A stretch of 64,000 bases of DNA from Pseudalkalibacillus sp. SCS-8. GTDB taxonomy: Bacteria > Bacillota > Bacilli > Bacillales > Fictibacillaceae. The notes under the pieces were generated by a model that did no database searches, was not told the origin of the DNA, and saw only the letters and a list, made by a program, of their open reading frames with translations. Positions 25,043 through 32,768 of the stretch are shown here, piece after piece. Within the stretch, counting starts at the first letter, position 1; each line of letters begins with the position of its first letter. The translations under genes and the position numbers were made by a program. The DNA is taken from positions 992,001 to 1,056,000 of the forward strand of contig NZ_CP143541.1 of NCBI RefSeq assembly GCF_040126055.1, read 5' to 3'.

Positions 25043-26221
25043 ATGTTTAAGCGTTTCGCAGCACTTGCTGCATCAGCAACCCTACTCGTGTCCGCAGCTG
25101 CTCCAGCATCAGCAGCAAACTTTGAAGGAAAGGAAACGCCTTTCAACTATTCAAGTGAGCAACAGCTAGCTCCCCAAGAATTAATCGTCCATTTTAATGA
25201 ATCGGTTACTTCTACATATGCGAAGGAGATCGTTTCCCAGTTTGGCGGAGATATTGTAGAGACGACTGAAGATTTTGTAGTGGTAAAAGTGAACGGCCAA
25301 GTCAGTGAAGCTGTCAAAGCATTCGAAGGACACAGCTCTGTTGAGTTTGCCGAGCCGAACGCAACGTTCCATGCAAGCTACACACCGAATGATCCATTTT
25401 ACGCTTCAGAACAATATGCACCGCAAAAAGTAGAAGCAGACAAAGCTTGGGATATCACCCAAAGTGCTTCTTCTGTAAAAATCGCGGTCATTGATACGGG
25501 CGTCGATTACAACCACCCAGACCTGTCTGGAAAAGTCATCAAAGGATACGATTACGTCCAAGATGATAACGACCCGATGGATGAGCATTATCATGGGACG
25601 CATGTAGCTGGAATTGCAGCAGCAAATACCGATAACGGCATCGGAATTGCTGGGAATGCACCGAACGCGTCCATTTTAGCAATTCGTGTATTGGATGAAG
25701 GTGGTAGTGGTACATTGGATGATGTCGCACAAGGTATCCGTTATGCGGCTGATCAAGGTGCACAGGTCATCAACCTGAGTTTGGGTGGATTGCTTGGTAC
25801 ACAAACATTGAAGGAAGCCGTTGATTATGCATGGAACAAAGGATCTGTCGTCGTAGCTGCAGCTGGAAACGAAAGCTCAACAAAGCCTAGCTATCCAGCT
25901 TACTACTCGAATGCAATCGCAGTAGCGGCAACGGATCAAAATGATAATCTTGCATACTTCTCCAATTATGGAACGTGGGTCGATATCGCTGCTCCTGGTG
26001 TAAGCATTTACTCTACTATGCCAGGAAACGCTTATGACAACCTTTCCGGAACATCTATGGCAGCACCAGTTGTTGCAGGTGTTGCCGGACTACTTGCTTC
26101 CCAAGGTCGAAGTGCAGCTGAAATCCGCACAGCACTTGAAGAAACAGCTGATAACGTAACAGGAACAGGTGTCTTTTTCCAAAACGGACGCGTGAACGCA
26201 TTTAAAGCCGTACAGCATTAA
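25043..26221 (+). CDS. Secreted subtilisin-like serine protease (S8)
   Basis: 392 residues. Signal peptide (MFKRFAALAASATLLVSAAA), an I9-like propeptide (residues about 35-115) and a mature S8 domain with the catalytic triad Asp in AVIDTGVDYNHPDL (about 151), His in HGTHVAG (about 185) and Ser in GTSMAAP (about 337). The mature start TPNDPFYASEQYAPQKVEADKAW resembles thermitase-type subtilases. Extracellular proteolysis is the expected role. The gene sits behind a short upstream ORF and a hairpin. Confidence 0.93.
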   Translation: MFKRFAALAASATLLVSAAAPASAANFEGKETPFNYSSEQQLAPQELIVHFNESVTSTYAKEIVSQFGGDIVETTEDFVVVKVNGQVSEAVKAFEGHSSVEFAEPNATFHASYTPNDPFYASEQYAPQKVEADKAWDITQSASSVKIAVIDTGVDYNHPDLSGKVIKGYDYVQDDNDPMDEHYHGTHVAGIAAANTDNGIGIAGNAPNASILAIRVLDEGGSGTLDDVAQGIRYAADQGAQVINLSLGGLLGTQTLKEAVDYAWNKGSVVVAAAGNESSTKPSYPAYYSNAIAVAATDQNDNLAYFSNYGTWVDIAAPGVSIYSTMPGNAYDNLSGTSMAAPVVAGVAGLLASQGRSAAEIRTALEETADNVTGTGVFFQNGRVNAFKAVQH

Positions 26222-26234
26222 TTGAAATATGAAG

Positions 26235-26264
26235 AAAACTCCCCTCTTTGTAGGGGAGTTTTTT
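26235..26264 (+). terminator. Rho-independent terminator
   Basis: AAAACTCCCCT pairs with AGGGGAGTTTT around a 6-base loop, then TTT, after the subtilase stop. Confidence 0.9.
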
Positions 26265-26340
26265 ATATAGAAAGCCTTTCATCTTTTTGGAAAAAGGGTT
26301 ATGATGAATATGTGAAACATTTCACAAACTGTCTAAGGGG

Positions 26341-27243
26341 GTGAGGGTCATTCTTAATCGTCATATTTTGTCATCCATTATAGCCGCTATGATATCCGTC
26401 GTTTTGTTGCCTGTCTTTTTTCCGATCGAATTGTTTTTTGCTGAATGGAGAGGAGAAGGATGGCGCGCTTTTATCGATAGTATTTATTTTGGGACGATGG
26501 TGTACGCAACATATGGTGGTATAATCATTGGTTTATTCGTTATTCCAGTCTCTATTGTTGTGAAACAGATGACCAATAAATTGAGCACATCTCAACGTTT
26601 ATGGAGCTCGTTCTTTTTACATAACGGATTTGCAGCGATCCCAGCTTTTTTCTTGTTTTATGAGTGGATGAGTTTAGCACCATTCTTTGTTGCTACCATC
26701 TTTTTTATCGTAAGTGAAGTGATCCATCATCTACATAAAATTGAGCGGCTCAGTCGTAAAGCAATCAGTATTGCGATTCTCCTTCCCATCGTTGTATGGG
26801 GGGCTTCTGGCATCCCGACATTAATTGAGGGCTATGAGGCTGATAAGGAATTAGCTCGGTTAAAAAAAGAAGGATACCCACAAGCTGTCATCTTGGTAGA
26901 TGGCGAAGAATATTCTGGCTTCGAGCAACAGTCATGTTGGACGAACGTAGGGCCACCCACGTGTCGTGACGATTTCGAAGTCATGACCAAAACCAATCTT
27001 CAAGGCTTTGAAGGAGATGTACGTGCAGAACCTGGCAGTAATTTACGCATCCACTATACAAATCGTCCAGCAAAAACAGAAGTAAAGCTAATTTATTGGG
27101 ATGAAGGCATGAAACAGGAGGAAATTCTAAGTGATTCTGAAGTTAGTCTGCCAAATCAGCCTGGTTTGTATCACTACTGGTTTGTCGGGACTTGGGAGAA
27201 GATGAGGACAAGCCTCTCTATCATTGTTGAGATTAAAGAATAA
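26341..27243 (+). CDS. Membrane protein with C-terminal extracytoplasmic domain, unknown
   Basis: About 300 residues. Four or five hydrophobic segments fill residues 8-165. A charged linker (GYEADKELARLKKEGYP) leads to a beta-rich domain of about 110 residues with two cysteines (QQSCWTNVGPPTCRDD) that may form a disulphide outside the cell. The start is uncertain: GTG 26341 directly abuts AAGGGG, while the in-frame ATT at 26350 has ideal spacing. No family recognised. Confidence 0.65.
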   Translation: MRVILNRHILSSIIAAMISVVLLPVFFPIELFFAEWRGEGWRAFIDSIYFGTMVYATYGGIIIGLFVIPVSIVVKQMTNKLSTSQRLWSSFFLHNGFAAIPAFFLFYEWMSLAPFFVATIFFIVSEVIHHLHKIERLSRKAISIAILLPIVVWGASGIPTLIEGYEADKELARLKKEGYPQAVILVDGEEYSGFEQQSCWTNVGPPTCRDDFEVMTKTNLQGFEGDVRAEPGSNLRIHYTNRPAKTEVKLIYWDEGMKQEEILSDSEVSLPNQPGLYHYWFVGTWEKMRTSLSIIVEIKE

Positions 27244-27259
27244 TGCGAGATGCTTCAAT

Positions 27260-27371
27260 TATGAACCTATTTGAGGCCGAAACGAACCAAAATGAAAATT
27301 TATGAACCTAGATCAGAAATTATGAACCTAGATTAAAAATTATGCACCGATTTGCAAGATTTATAGCCCAA
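27260..27371. repeat. Degenerate 20-21 bp tandem repeat
   Basis: Copies of TATGAACCTA or close variants start at 27260, 27281 (AACGAACCAA), 27301, 27321, 27341 (TATGCACCGA) and 27362 (TATAGCCCAA), each about 20 or 21 bp apart, near helical phasing. The array lies between a gene end and a terminator, so it would be in the 3' UTR of the membrane protein gene. It carries no ORF. Confidence 0.7.
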
Positions 27372-27377
27372 AATAAG

Positions 27378-27407
27378 GAAGCTGACTCGTAAAAGAGTCA
27401 GCTTTCT
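27378..27407 (+). terminator. Rho-independent terminator
   Basis: GAAGCTGACTC pairs with GAGTCAGCTTTC around GTAAAA, just after the 20-bp repeats. Confidence 0.8.
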
Positions 27408-27445
27408 TCTATTATATAAGTATTAGAGAAGGAGGGTTCAATAGG

Positions 27446-27850
27446 ATGGAATATACGACGTCGTTGGAAGGAATCAAGCCGGAAATGCTGAAAGGGTTCT
27501 TTGTAGACTGGCCTTCACCGCCATCTGCTGAAACACATTTGGACATTTTGAACGGAAGTTATACAAGGGTGCTGGCTGTGGATCAAGAGAACAACCAAGT
27601 AGTAGGGTTCATAACCGCTGTCAGTGATGGTATACTATCAGCCTACATCCCTTTATTGGAAGTTTTACCAGACTATCAAAACAGAGGGATCGGCAGGGAG
27701 CTCGTTCAGAGAATGCTGAAAGAGTTAGAAGATTTCTATATGATCGATCTCCTCTGTGATAAAAATCTACAACCCTATTATGAAAAACTCGGTATGACAA
27801 AAGTCCAGGGCATGTGCGTCCGAAACTATGAACATCAATCAGGGCGATGA
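27446..27850 (+). CDS. GNAT family N-acetyltransferase
   Basis: 134 residues. The acetyl-CoA loop QNRGIGRELVQRML (about residues 75-88) follows the LLEVLPDYQ strand, and the C-terminal YYEKLGMTKVQGMCVRNY completes the GNAT fold. The acceptor is unknown. SD AAGGAGGG. It overlaps the longest frame of the next gene but not its preferred TTG start. Confidence 0.85.
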   Translation: MEYTTSLEGIKPEMLKGFFVDWPSPPSAETHLDILNGSYTRVLAVDQENNQVVGFITAVSDGILSAYIPLLEVLPDYQNRGIGRELVQRMLKELEDFYMIDLLCDKNLQPYYEKLGMTKVQGMCVRNYEHQSGR

Positions 27851-27866
27851 CAGAAAGGGGTTTACC

Positions 27867-28304
27867 TTGAGAAAAAGAACGAAACTAGTTTCAGCAATCA
27901 TCATTGGTATCATTGTAATCAGCGCGATTTATGGCATCAATCATTTTAGCAAGACGTGGCCGGCGAACGTGCTGAAGTTGCAAGAATCGGACTTTCCATT
28001 AGATGAAAAAGATGCGATCCGAGTGGCTGACAAATCGATCGAGGGATTTTTCAATCATCATTTCACGCGCAGTGTTGATGATTCGCCGTGGGATCCTATA
28101 TCTGAAATAAAGACCGCTGAAGGTGAGGATGTCATCACTATTCAAGTCGCCCAGGATATGGGCGATCATTACCGCATCGAGTTCCGACACCGTGGATACA
28201 TATGCAGACAACTTTTTATTAAAGTAAGCAAAGAAAACGGCCATATACTCGACAAGTCAAAAGGAACGAGTGACAGTGCTTTTTGCAAAGAAAAACGAAA
28301 TTGA
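27867..28304 (+). CDS. Membrane-anchored exported protein, unknown
   Basis: About 145 residues. A basic N-terminus and one hydrophobic segment (LVSAIIIGIIVISAIYGINHF) anchor or export a soluble domain with two cysteines (GYICRQLFIKV and SAFCKEKRN). TTG 27867 sits 6 bases after AAAGGGG, 16 bases past the GNAT stop; an in-frame ATG at 27828 lies inside the GNAT gene without an SD. Family not recognised. Confidence 0.6.
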   Translation: MRKRTKLVSAIIIGIIVISAIYGINHFSKTWPANVLKLQESDFPLDEKDAIRVADKSIEGFFNHHFTRSVDDSPWDPISEIKTAEGEDVITIQVAQDMGDHYRIEFRHRGYICRQLFIKVSKENGHILDKSKGTSDSAFCKEKRN

Positions 28305-28409
28305 AGTCTTGATATGTAAAAAGTTCTATTTTCACTCGACCTTGAAGGAAAAGCGTCCGCCTAGGCGAAAAAGATAGTGATGTTAAATCTCGTTTGGGGA
28401 GGAAAACGA

Positions 28410-28931
28410 ATGGCGGATGTAACGAATCTCATTCAGACTAAGGTAGAGGATCGGGAACTCATTATTGAACGAATTTTTGACGCTCCTCGTGAACTCGTTT
28501 TCAATGCGTATAAAGTGCCTGAGTATCTGAAGCAGTGGTGGGGTCCTAAAGGCTGGAGCCTGCCGGTTTGCGAAATGGACTTCAAGCCTGGTGGTGTATG
28601 GTTCTACTGCATGAAATGCGAGGATGAAGCACAGGGAGAGTACTATGGAATGGAGTCGTGTGGAAAGGCGTATTTTGAAGAGATTGAAGAACCTGAAAAA
28701 ATCGTCGTCATTGATCGTTTTGCAGACTCAGAAGGAAATCTTGCAGAAAATATGCCTGCAGCCCATATCACGTATCAATTTGAGGACTATGATGGAAAGA
28801 CAAAACTGATCAGCCGTACCCAATACGAGACGAAGGAAGCGCTGAAAACGGTCCTCGATATGGGAGTAATTGAAGGCATGACCCAGACGCTTAATCGACT
28901 TGAAGAGCTTCTCATGGAATTGAAAAAATAA
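28410..28931 (+). CDS. SRPBCC / AHSA1-domain protein
   Basis: 173 residues. The motifs ELIIERIFDAPRELVFNAY, LKQWWGPKGWSLPVCEMDFKPGG and WFYCMKCEDEAQGEYYG are typical of the AHSA1-like START/Bet v1 fold found in many Bacillus stress proteins. These proteins bind hydrophobic ligands; the ligand is unknown. GGGGAGG precedes ATG 28410, which is preferred over an in-frame upstream ATG at 28377. Confidence 0.85.
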   Translation: MADVTNLIQTKVEDRELIIERIFDAPRELVFNAYKVPEYLKQWWGPKGWSLPVCEMDFKPGGVWFYCMKCEDEAQGEYYGMESCGKAYFEEIEEPEKIVVIDRFADSEGNLAENMPAAHITYQFEDYDGKTKLISRTQYETKEALKTVLDMGVIEGMTQTLNRLEELLMELKK

Positions 28932-28942
28932 ATACGTAAGCG

Positions 28943-28974
28943 GAAGGAGTTGTTTCGGCAACTCCTTCTTTTTG
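28943..28974 (+). terminator. Rho-independent terminator
   Basis: GAAGGAGTTG pairs with CAACTCCTTC around TTTCGG and is followed by TTTTTG. Confidence 0.85.
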
Positions 28975-29029
28975 TAGCGGAGCGTAACCCCTATATAAGC
29001 ATAATCGTCTATAGTGAAAGGGGGGTGCC

Positions 29030-29482
29030 ATGATGATAAGAAACAGGATACTCATGGTGATCGTATTCATAGTGATAATGACGGGGTGTGGGATGGATCT
29101 GGATAAAGATGGTCCTCCACAGGCAAACGTACAAGTGAAAGGTGAAAAAGTTGAAGCCATAACAGGGGTATTTCATTGGGAAACCGAAGGGTGGTTCTCG
29201 ACGAGAGCAGTTGTGGTAGATGCTCCTTCATCATGGCAAATGGGAGAAAAGATGGAAGGGACGATGGTTGGGGAAGGGGACATTGCGACGATTTCATTTA
29301 GCGATGACTCAAATCCAAGGGTAACAGCGTTTGTATGGAAAGATGCCGAGCATGGTAAACGATTACCGATAACAGGTAACGAACTGAAGCTACCGACGGA
29401 AAGCGGAAAACATGTCATCGAGCTTACTGCCATATGGGAAAACGGAGAAGCTTCATACACCATAGTCGTCGACGTGAAGTAA
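29030..29482 (+). CDS. Putative lipoprotein
   Basis: 150 residues. Lipoprotein signal (ILMVIVFIVIMTGC) and a compact beta-rich mature domain (VTAFVWKDAEHGKRLPITGNELKLPTESGKHVIELTAIW) that reads like an Ig-like fold. Two adjacent ATGs follow AAAGGGGGG. No family recognised. Confidence 0.72.
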   Translation: MMIRNRILMVIVFIVIMTGCGMDLDKDGPPQANVQVKGEKVEAITGVFHWETEGWFSTRAVVVDAPSSWQMGEKMEGTMVGEGDIATISFSDDSNPRVTAFVWKDAEHGKRLPITGNELKLPTESGKHVIELTAIWENGEASYTIVVDVK

Positions 29483-29517
29483 ATTTTACAAGAATAAACC
29501 TAAAAGGAGAGCCCATC

Positions 29518-30327
29518 ATGAGCAGAGTGCCAGCATTAACTTTACCGAAGGAATTAGAACCACACCGGAAACAGATTTCACAAACCGTCGCACCTTACAT
29601 AAGCGTAATCGCAAAAAATGAAAAGGCAAACATCCATCAAAGTAAATTCGGAGGCCATCCTTATCTTCCTAAGGAGGTTGAACATCCGAAAGATAGAAAC
29701 GGAAAGCCGATGCTGTTATTGGCACAGATTAATTTTAAAGAGTTACCGAAATTAGATGATATGCCAGAAAAGGGGCTCTTACAGTTCTTTATCACAGCTG
29801 AAGATGACTTGATGGGGCTGGATTTTGACAATATGACGAAGCAATCGAACTTCAAAATTCTCTATCATCCAACGATATCGAGTGATCCATCCGGGTTAAT
29901 CAGCGATTTTTCTTATTTGGAGCAGTTGAACACAGAGTTCTTTCCAATTGAGCGGGAGTCATCGTTATCATTCCAAATCGCCTATGATCCTGTATCGATT
30001 GAGGATTTCAGAGCGAGTACGCTGTTAGGTAAATCGATTGATTTTTCGTTTGATGCCAGTGAAGAAGATGAAGAATTGTGGGAGGCATATGCGGGAGCCT
30101 TTAGGGGGGAAGGACATAAAATCGGCGGCTATCCATTCTTCACCCAAACCGATCCAAGGGATGATGAAAAGTATAAGGAGCATGAAATTCTCTTGTTACA
30201 AATTGATACAGATGACGAAAACGGAATCATGTGGGGAGATGCTGGGGTGGCGAATTTCTTCATCAAAAAAGAGGATTTGCTGAATCTTCATTTCGAAAAT
30301 GTACTTTATAATTGGGACTGCCATTGA
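29518..30327 (+). CDS. YwqG (DUF1963) family protein
   Basis: 269 residues. The family pattern is clear: FGGHPYLPKEVEHP, PMLLLAQINFKELP, GLLQFFI, then KIGGYPFFTQTDPR and EILLLQIDTDDENGIMWGDAGVANFFI. YwqG proteins occur next to polymorphic toxins or as stand-alone SUKH-like partners; the function is unknown. Start ATG 29518 follows AAAAGGAGAG. No toxin gene is adjacent. Confidence 0.9.
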   Translation: MSRVPALTLPKELEPHRKQISQTVAPYISVIAKNEKANIHQSKFGGHPYLPKEVEHPKDRNGKPMLLLAQINFKELPKLDDMPEKGLLQFFITAEDDLMGLDFDNMTKQSNFKILYHPTISSDPSGLISDFSYLEQLNTEFFPIERESSLSFQIAYDPVSIEDFRASTLLGKSIDFSFDASEEDEELWEAYAGAFRGEGHKIGGYPFFTQTDPRDDEKYKEHEILLLQIDTDDENGIMWGDAGVANFFIKKEDLLNLHFENVLYNWDCH

Positions 30328-30339
30328 AGGCATGTTCCT

Positions 30340-30377
30340 AAAAATAGACGAGTATCCATAAAGCGCGTCTATTTTTC
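30340..30377 (+). terminator. Rho-independent terminator
   Basis: AAAAATAGACG pairs with CGTCTATTTTT across a 15-base loop, after the YwqG gene. Confidence 0.8.
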
Positions 30378-30465
30378 ATATTTTGGCAAAGTTTTTACCG
30401 ATACGCCCGCTCGTTTCATCAAGATGGACATATTGTATGACTAACAACGAATAGGGGGTGTTATC

Positions 30466-30612
30466 ATGTCAGGATATGGTTACGGCTATGGATATGGTTG
30501 CGGTAAAGGAGGATGGGAATCGGGCTTTGCACTGATTGTGGTCCTGTTCCTTCTATTGATTATCGTCGGAATCGCCTTTGTTGGCGGAGACAAAAAGGAC
30601 GACGATTGCTAG
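30466..30612 (+). CDS. YjcZ-family sporulation peptide (48 aa)
   Basis: 48 residues: Gly/Tyr repeats ([12 protein letters not shown]), then one hydrophobic helix ([21 protein letters not shown]) and an acidic tail. This is the tiny-TM YjcZ family expressed in sporulating Bacillus. The element CATATTGT at about 30429, which resembles a sigma-E/K -10, lies upstream, consistent with mother-cell expression (inference). SD ATAGGGGGTG. Confidence 0.88.
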   Translation: MSGYGYGYGYGCGKGGWESGFALIVVLFLLLIIVGIAFVGGDKKDDDC

Positions 30613-30677
30613 ATTAGATCTGAAGCAGTACGCTCTTTTGGATGTAACAAGCTGGAGAAAGCCCACTCCAGCTTATA

Positions 30678-30848
30678 TTATTTATGAATAATATAGTCGA
30701 GCTTTAAGAAGATCATGAACAAGAGCCCGATGATCAAGCCGTTGTTGATTTGATTGGCGATATAAAATTCTCCAATCGTGACGGTGACGATTGCATATGT
30801 AATGACAAAGATCATGAGATAAGCGAATGATTTCCCTTTCAGGTCCAT
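30678..30848 (-). CDS. Small membrane protein (56 aa)
   Basis: 56 residues with two hydrophobic segments (FAYLMIFVITYAIVTVTI and GLIIGLLFMIFLKLDYII). ATG 30848 is preferred: a TATAAT at 30888-30883 on this strand would place the transcript start too close to an upstream in-frame ATG at 30884. A stem of AAGCTGGAG with CTCCAGCTT lies just after the stop at 30649-30674 and may act as a weak terminator. Function unknown. Confidence 0.6.
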   Translation of the reverse strand: MDLKGKSFAYLMIFVITYAIVTVTIGEFYIANQINNGLIIGLLFMIFLKLDYIIHK

Positions 30849-30895
30849 ACATACCAGCCTTTCTTTAATGGAGTATTCTACCATTATACCAAAAG

Positions 30896-30925
30896 GAGGG
30901 AGACCGGTTTCGGTCTCCCTCTTCG
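30896..30925 (-). terminator. Terminator of the DUF2188 gene
   Basis: GAGGGAGACC pairs with GGTCTCCCTC around a short loop, followed by CCTTTT on the minus strand. Confidence 0.7.
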
Positions 30926-30929
30926 TTAT

Positions 30930-31127
30930 TTAAAACTCACGCTTTTCGACTACTTCTCGGTCCTGATCGAGAATGATCAGCTTACTCGGTTTGTTTTCTT
31001 TCGCCATCTTTTCAGCAAATTCAATTGCATCGGATTTCATTTCGAAGTGATCGACTGGGGCTGTATCTTCCAGAGTCACGTCCCAGCCTGTAACGTCGCG
31101 ATCAGGTACAACTGTATATTCTTTCAT
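30930..31127 (-). CDS. DUF2188 domain protein
   Basis: 65 residues: MKEYTVVPDRDVTGWDVTLE, then MKSDAIEFAEKMAKENKPSKLIILDQDREV. This is the short beta-beta-alpha-beta DUF2188 domain, common in Bacillaceae and of unknown role. GGAGGG lies 9 bases before ATG 31127; an ATG at 31145 coincides with the SD itself and is rejected. Confidence 0.82.
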   Translation of the reverse strand: MKEYTVVPDRDVTGWDVTLEDTAPVDHFEMKSDAIEFAEKMAKENKPSKLIILDQDREVVEKREF

Positions 31128-31263
31128 GGTAAAACAACCCTCCAATTTGAGTGATTATATGACCATTCCCATGACGAATTGGAATAAAACATGTCCGAAA
31201 AAAGTATGGGTTGGGGAGGTTAAGGTTAGAATGGGGACTAACCAACCCAAGGGAGGAATGACG

Positions 31264-31440
31264 ATGGAAGCGAGTATGAGCCTTGAAGAAGTTGTCCAGC
31301 AGATTTCTAACTTAGCAAGCGATGGAGAACCACCACGAAAAAAGCAGGTGAAAAAATCTAATCCAGAGCTGATGAGAAACGCGTTGTATTATTTTCCAAA
31401 CTGGGATGCAGCGCTTGAGCAGAGCGCAAAGCAGGCCTAA
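31264..31440 (+). CDS. Small soluble protein, unknown (58 aa)
   Basis: 58 residues: MEASMSLEEVVQQISNLASD, a basic linker PPRKKQVKKSNP, then ELMRNALYYFPNWDAALEQS. The helical ends with a basic middle suggest nucleic-acid or partner binding. GGGAGG is well spaced from ATG 31264. No family recognised. A terminator follows. Confidence 0.6.
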   Translation: MEASMSLEEVVQQISNLASDGEPPRKKQVKKSNPELMRNALYYFPNWDAALEQSAKQA

Positions 31441-31463
31441 AGATCCTCCAGACGAACTTAACA

Positions 31464-31507
31464 AAAATGAACACCATCCGATATGAAGGAAGGTGTTCAT
31501 TTTTTTG
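31464..31507 (+). terminator. Rho-independent terminator
   Basis: ATGAACACC pairs with GGTGTTCAT, followed by seven T residues, after the 58-aa gene. Confidence 0.85.
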
Positions 31508-31576
31508 TTTTTGAAACATGATTCATTTTAAAACGTAGGCATGAATAAGAGATTTTATAAAGGAAAGGAAGTTTTT

Positions 31577-32221
31577 ATGGATTCGTTAATGACTTTAAGT
31601 TTATTAGTAGCAGTCGGTTCATTCTTTTTCCGGAAGAAAAACGAGAAAGCGAAGAAGGTTTTCAAATGGTCGGGCATTGCATTTCTTGTCTTTTTCTTCA
31701 TAAACAGTGCGTTTTTCACAGATTATGAAAAATTAGAAGCAGAACAGGAGAAGAAAGAACAAGCAAAGATCCAAGCGGAAGAGGAGAAGAAAGCGGAAGA
31801 GGAAAGAAAAAAGAAAGCAAAAAAGAAGAAGCTGGAACAGGATAAAGATGAAGTGAAAAAGTTTGGTGGAAAAACAAAGGAATTACTTGCTGATGAAGAG
31901 CTGGTTACAGATGTGAAAGTGAGTTCGAAACTGACAAAAAATCTCGATGGCGAGTATGAAGTAGACGTCGATCTAGACGTTTCAGAAGAAATGTGGTCCG
32001 ACATGAGTAAAAGTAAAAAGGATTCTAAAGTAAGGGTAATTGAGAAGAAGATCCTGGAAATAAATGATAAGAATTATGATATCAGCTTAACATTTTATAG
32101 TAATGAGATCGAGGATGTCGTGGCGGAAAAAGAGTATGTGGAGGAAGATGGAGAGATTGCCGATGACGTAGAAGACATCGTCATGGATGGAGCAGAGCTG
32201 AAATGGGTCATTTGGAGGTAA
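31577..32221 (+). CDS. Membrane protein with Lys/Glu-rich helix, unknown
   Basis: 214 residues. Two N-terminal hydrophobic segments (MTLSLLVAVGSFFF and WSGIAFLVFFFINSAFF), then about 50 residues of almost pure Lys, Glu and Ala (EAEQEKKEQAKIQ onward) predicted to be a long single helix, then a beta-rich C-terminal domain (VTDVKVSSKLTKNLDGEYEVDVDLDVS). It resembles a tethered domain on a rigid stalk. ATG 31577 follows AAAGGAAG. No family recognised. Confidence 0.68.
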   Translation: MDSLMTLSLLVAVGSFFFRKKNEKAKKVFKWSGIAFLVFFFINSAFFTDYEKLEAEQEKKEQAKIQAEEEKKAEEERKKKAKKKKLEQDKDEVKKFGGKTKELLADEELVTDVKVSSKLTKNLDGEYEVDVDLDVSEEMWSDMSKSKKDSKVRVIEKKILEINDKNYDISLTFYSNEIEDVVAEKEYVEEDGEIADDVEDIVMDGAELKWVIWR

Positions 32222-32228
32222 CAATTTG

Positions 32229-32267
32229 AAAAACGGAGTATGACATATTTTGCATGCTCCGTTTTTT
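32229..32267 (+). terminator. Rho-independent terminator
   Basis: AAACGGAGTATG pairs with CATGCTCCGTTT (one wobble), then a T-run. Confidence 0.85.
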
Positions 32268-32412
32268 TGTTTGCCCACAAACAACCATATGGAAACTTCC
32301 GTTTTGTAACAATGCCCAACCTTCGTTCATATTTTGTTGAGGAGAGTTGTTGTAGGGAATTGGTCTCTTCAAATAGGTCATCAAGATCAACAATGATGGA
32401 GGTTATGGGGAT

Positions 32413-32715
32413 ATGACGGATTTTCATAAGGATATCAAGGATCTGAATGTTGGGAACTACAAGGCGAGCGAAATGGTACCGAGTGAACAACATCAAGATC
32501 CGAATGATGAACGAATCATCGTCGGTGCCTGTGTCGGCTGCTTCGGTTGCTTCGGCTGTTTCCGATGTTTCGGCTGTTTCCGTTGTGGTGGATGCGGACG
32601 TTGTGGCGGATGTGGCGGTTGCGCACGCTGTGGGGGATGTGCCCGATGCGGAGGCTGCGGTGGCGGTAGATGCGGCGGTTGCGGCGGCTGTGCTGGTGGA
32701 GGATCAGAGGAGTAA
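32413..32715 (+). CDS. Heterocycloanthracin/sonorensin-type TOMM precursor peptide
   Basis: 100 residues. The leader of about 37 residues (MTDFHKDIKDLNVGNYKASE, then MVPSEQHQDPNDERII) resembles leaders of the BA_2677/sonorensin family. The core, residues about 39-94, has 18 cysteines spaced almost strictly as Cys-X-X, first with Phe/Gly/Arg spacers (GCFGCFGCFRCFGCFRC), then with Gly/Arg/Ala. It has no Ser or Thr, so only thiazoles could form. SD GGAGG lies 10 bases before the ATG. Just upstream, CATATTTT at 32328 with an AC 17 bases before it fits a sigma-K-like promoter (inference). The matching enzymes lie at 36.6-41.8 kb. Shadow frames rich in Ala/Val and Pro are by-products of the repeats. 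Confidence 0.88.
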   Translation: MTDFHKDIKDLNVGNYKASEMVPSEQHQDPNDERIIVGACVGCFGCFGCFRCFGCFRCGGCGRCGGCGGCARCGGCARCGGCGGGRCGGCGGCAGGGSEE

Positions 32716-32727
32716 ACGGATGAATAG

Positions 32728-32768
32728 AAAAGGAACCCCTCCAATAGTATGGATGGGGTTCCTTTTAA
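32728..32768. terminator. Bidirectional terminator between precursor peptide and PD40 gene
   Basis: AAAAGGAACCCC pairs with GGGGTTCCTTTT, giving T-runs on both strands. It ends both convergent transcripts. Confidence 0.85.

Noticed and set aside
28350..28376. Palindrome CGCCTAGGCG as a terminator
   Set aside because: It is a perfect 10-bp palindrome, but there is no T-run on the + strand; its role is unclear and it may be chance.
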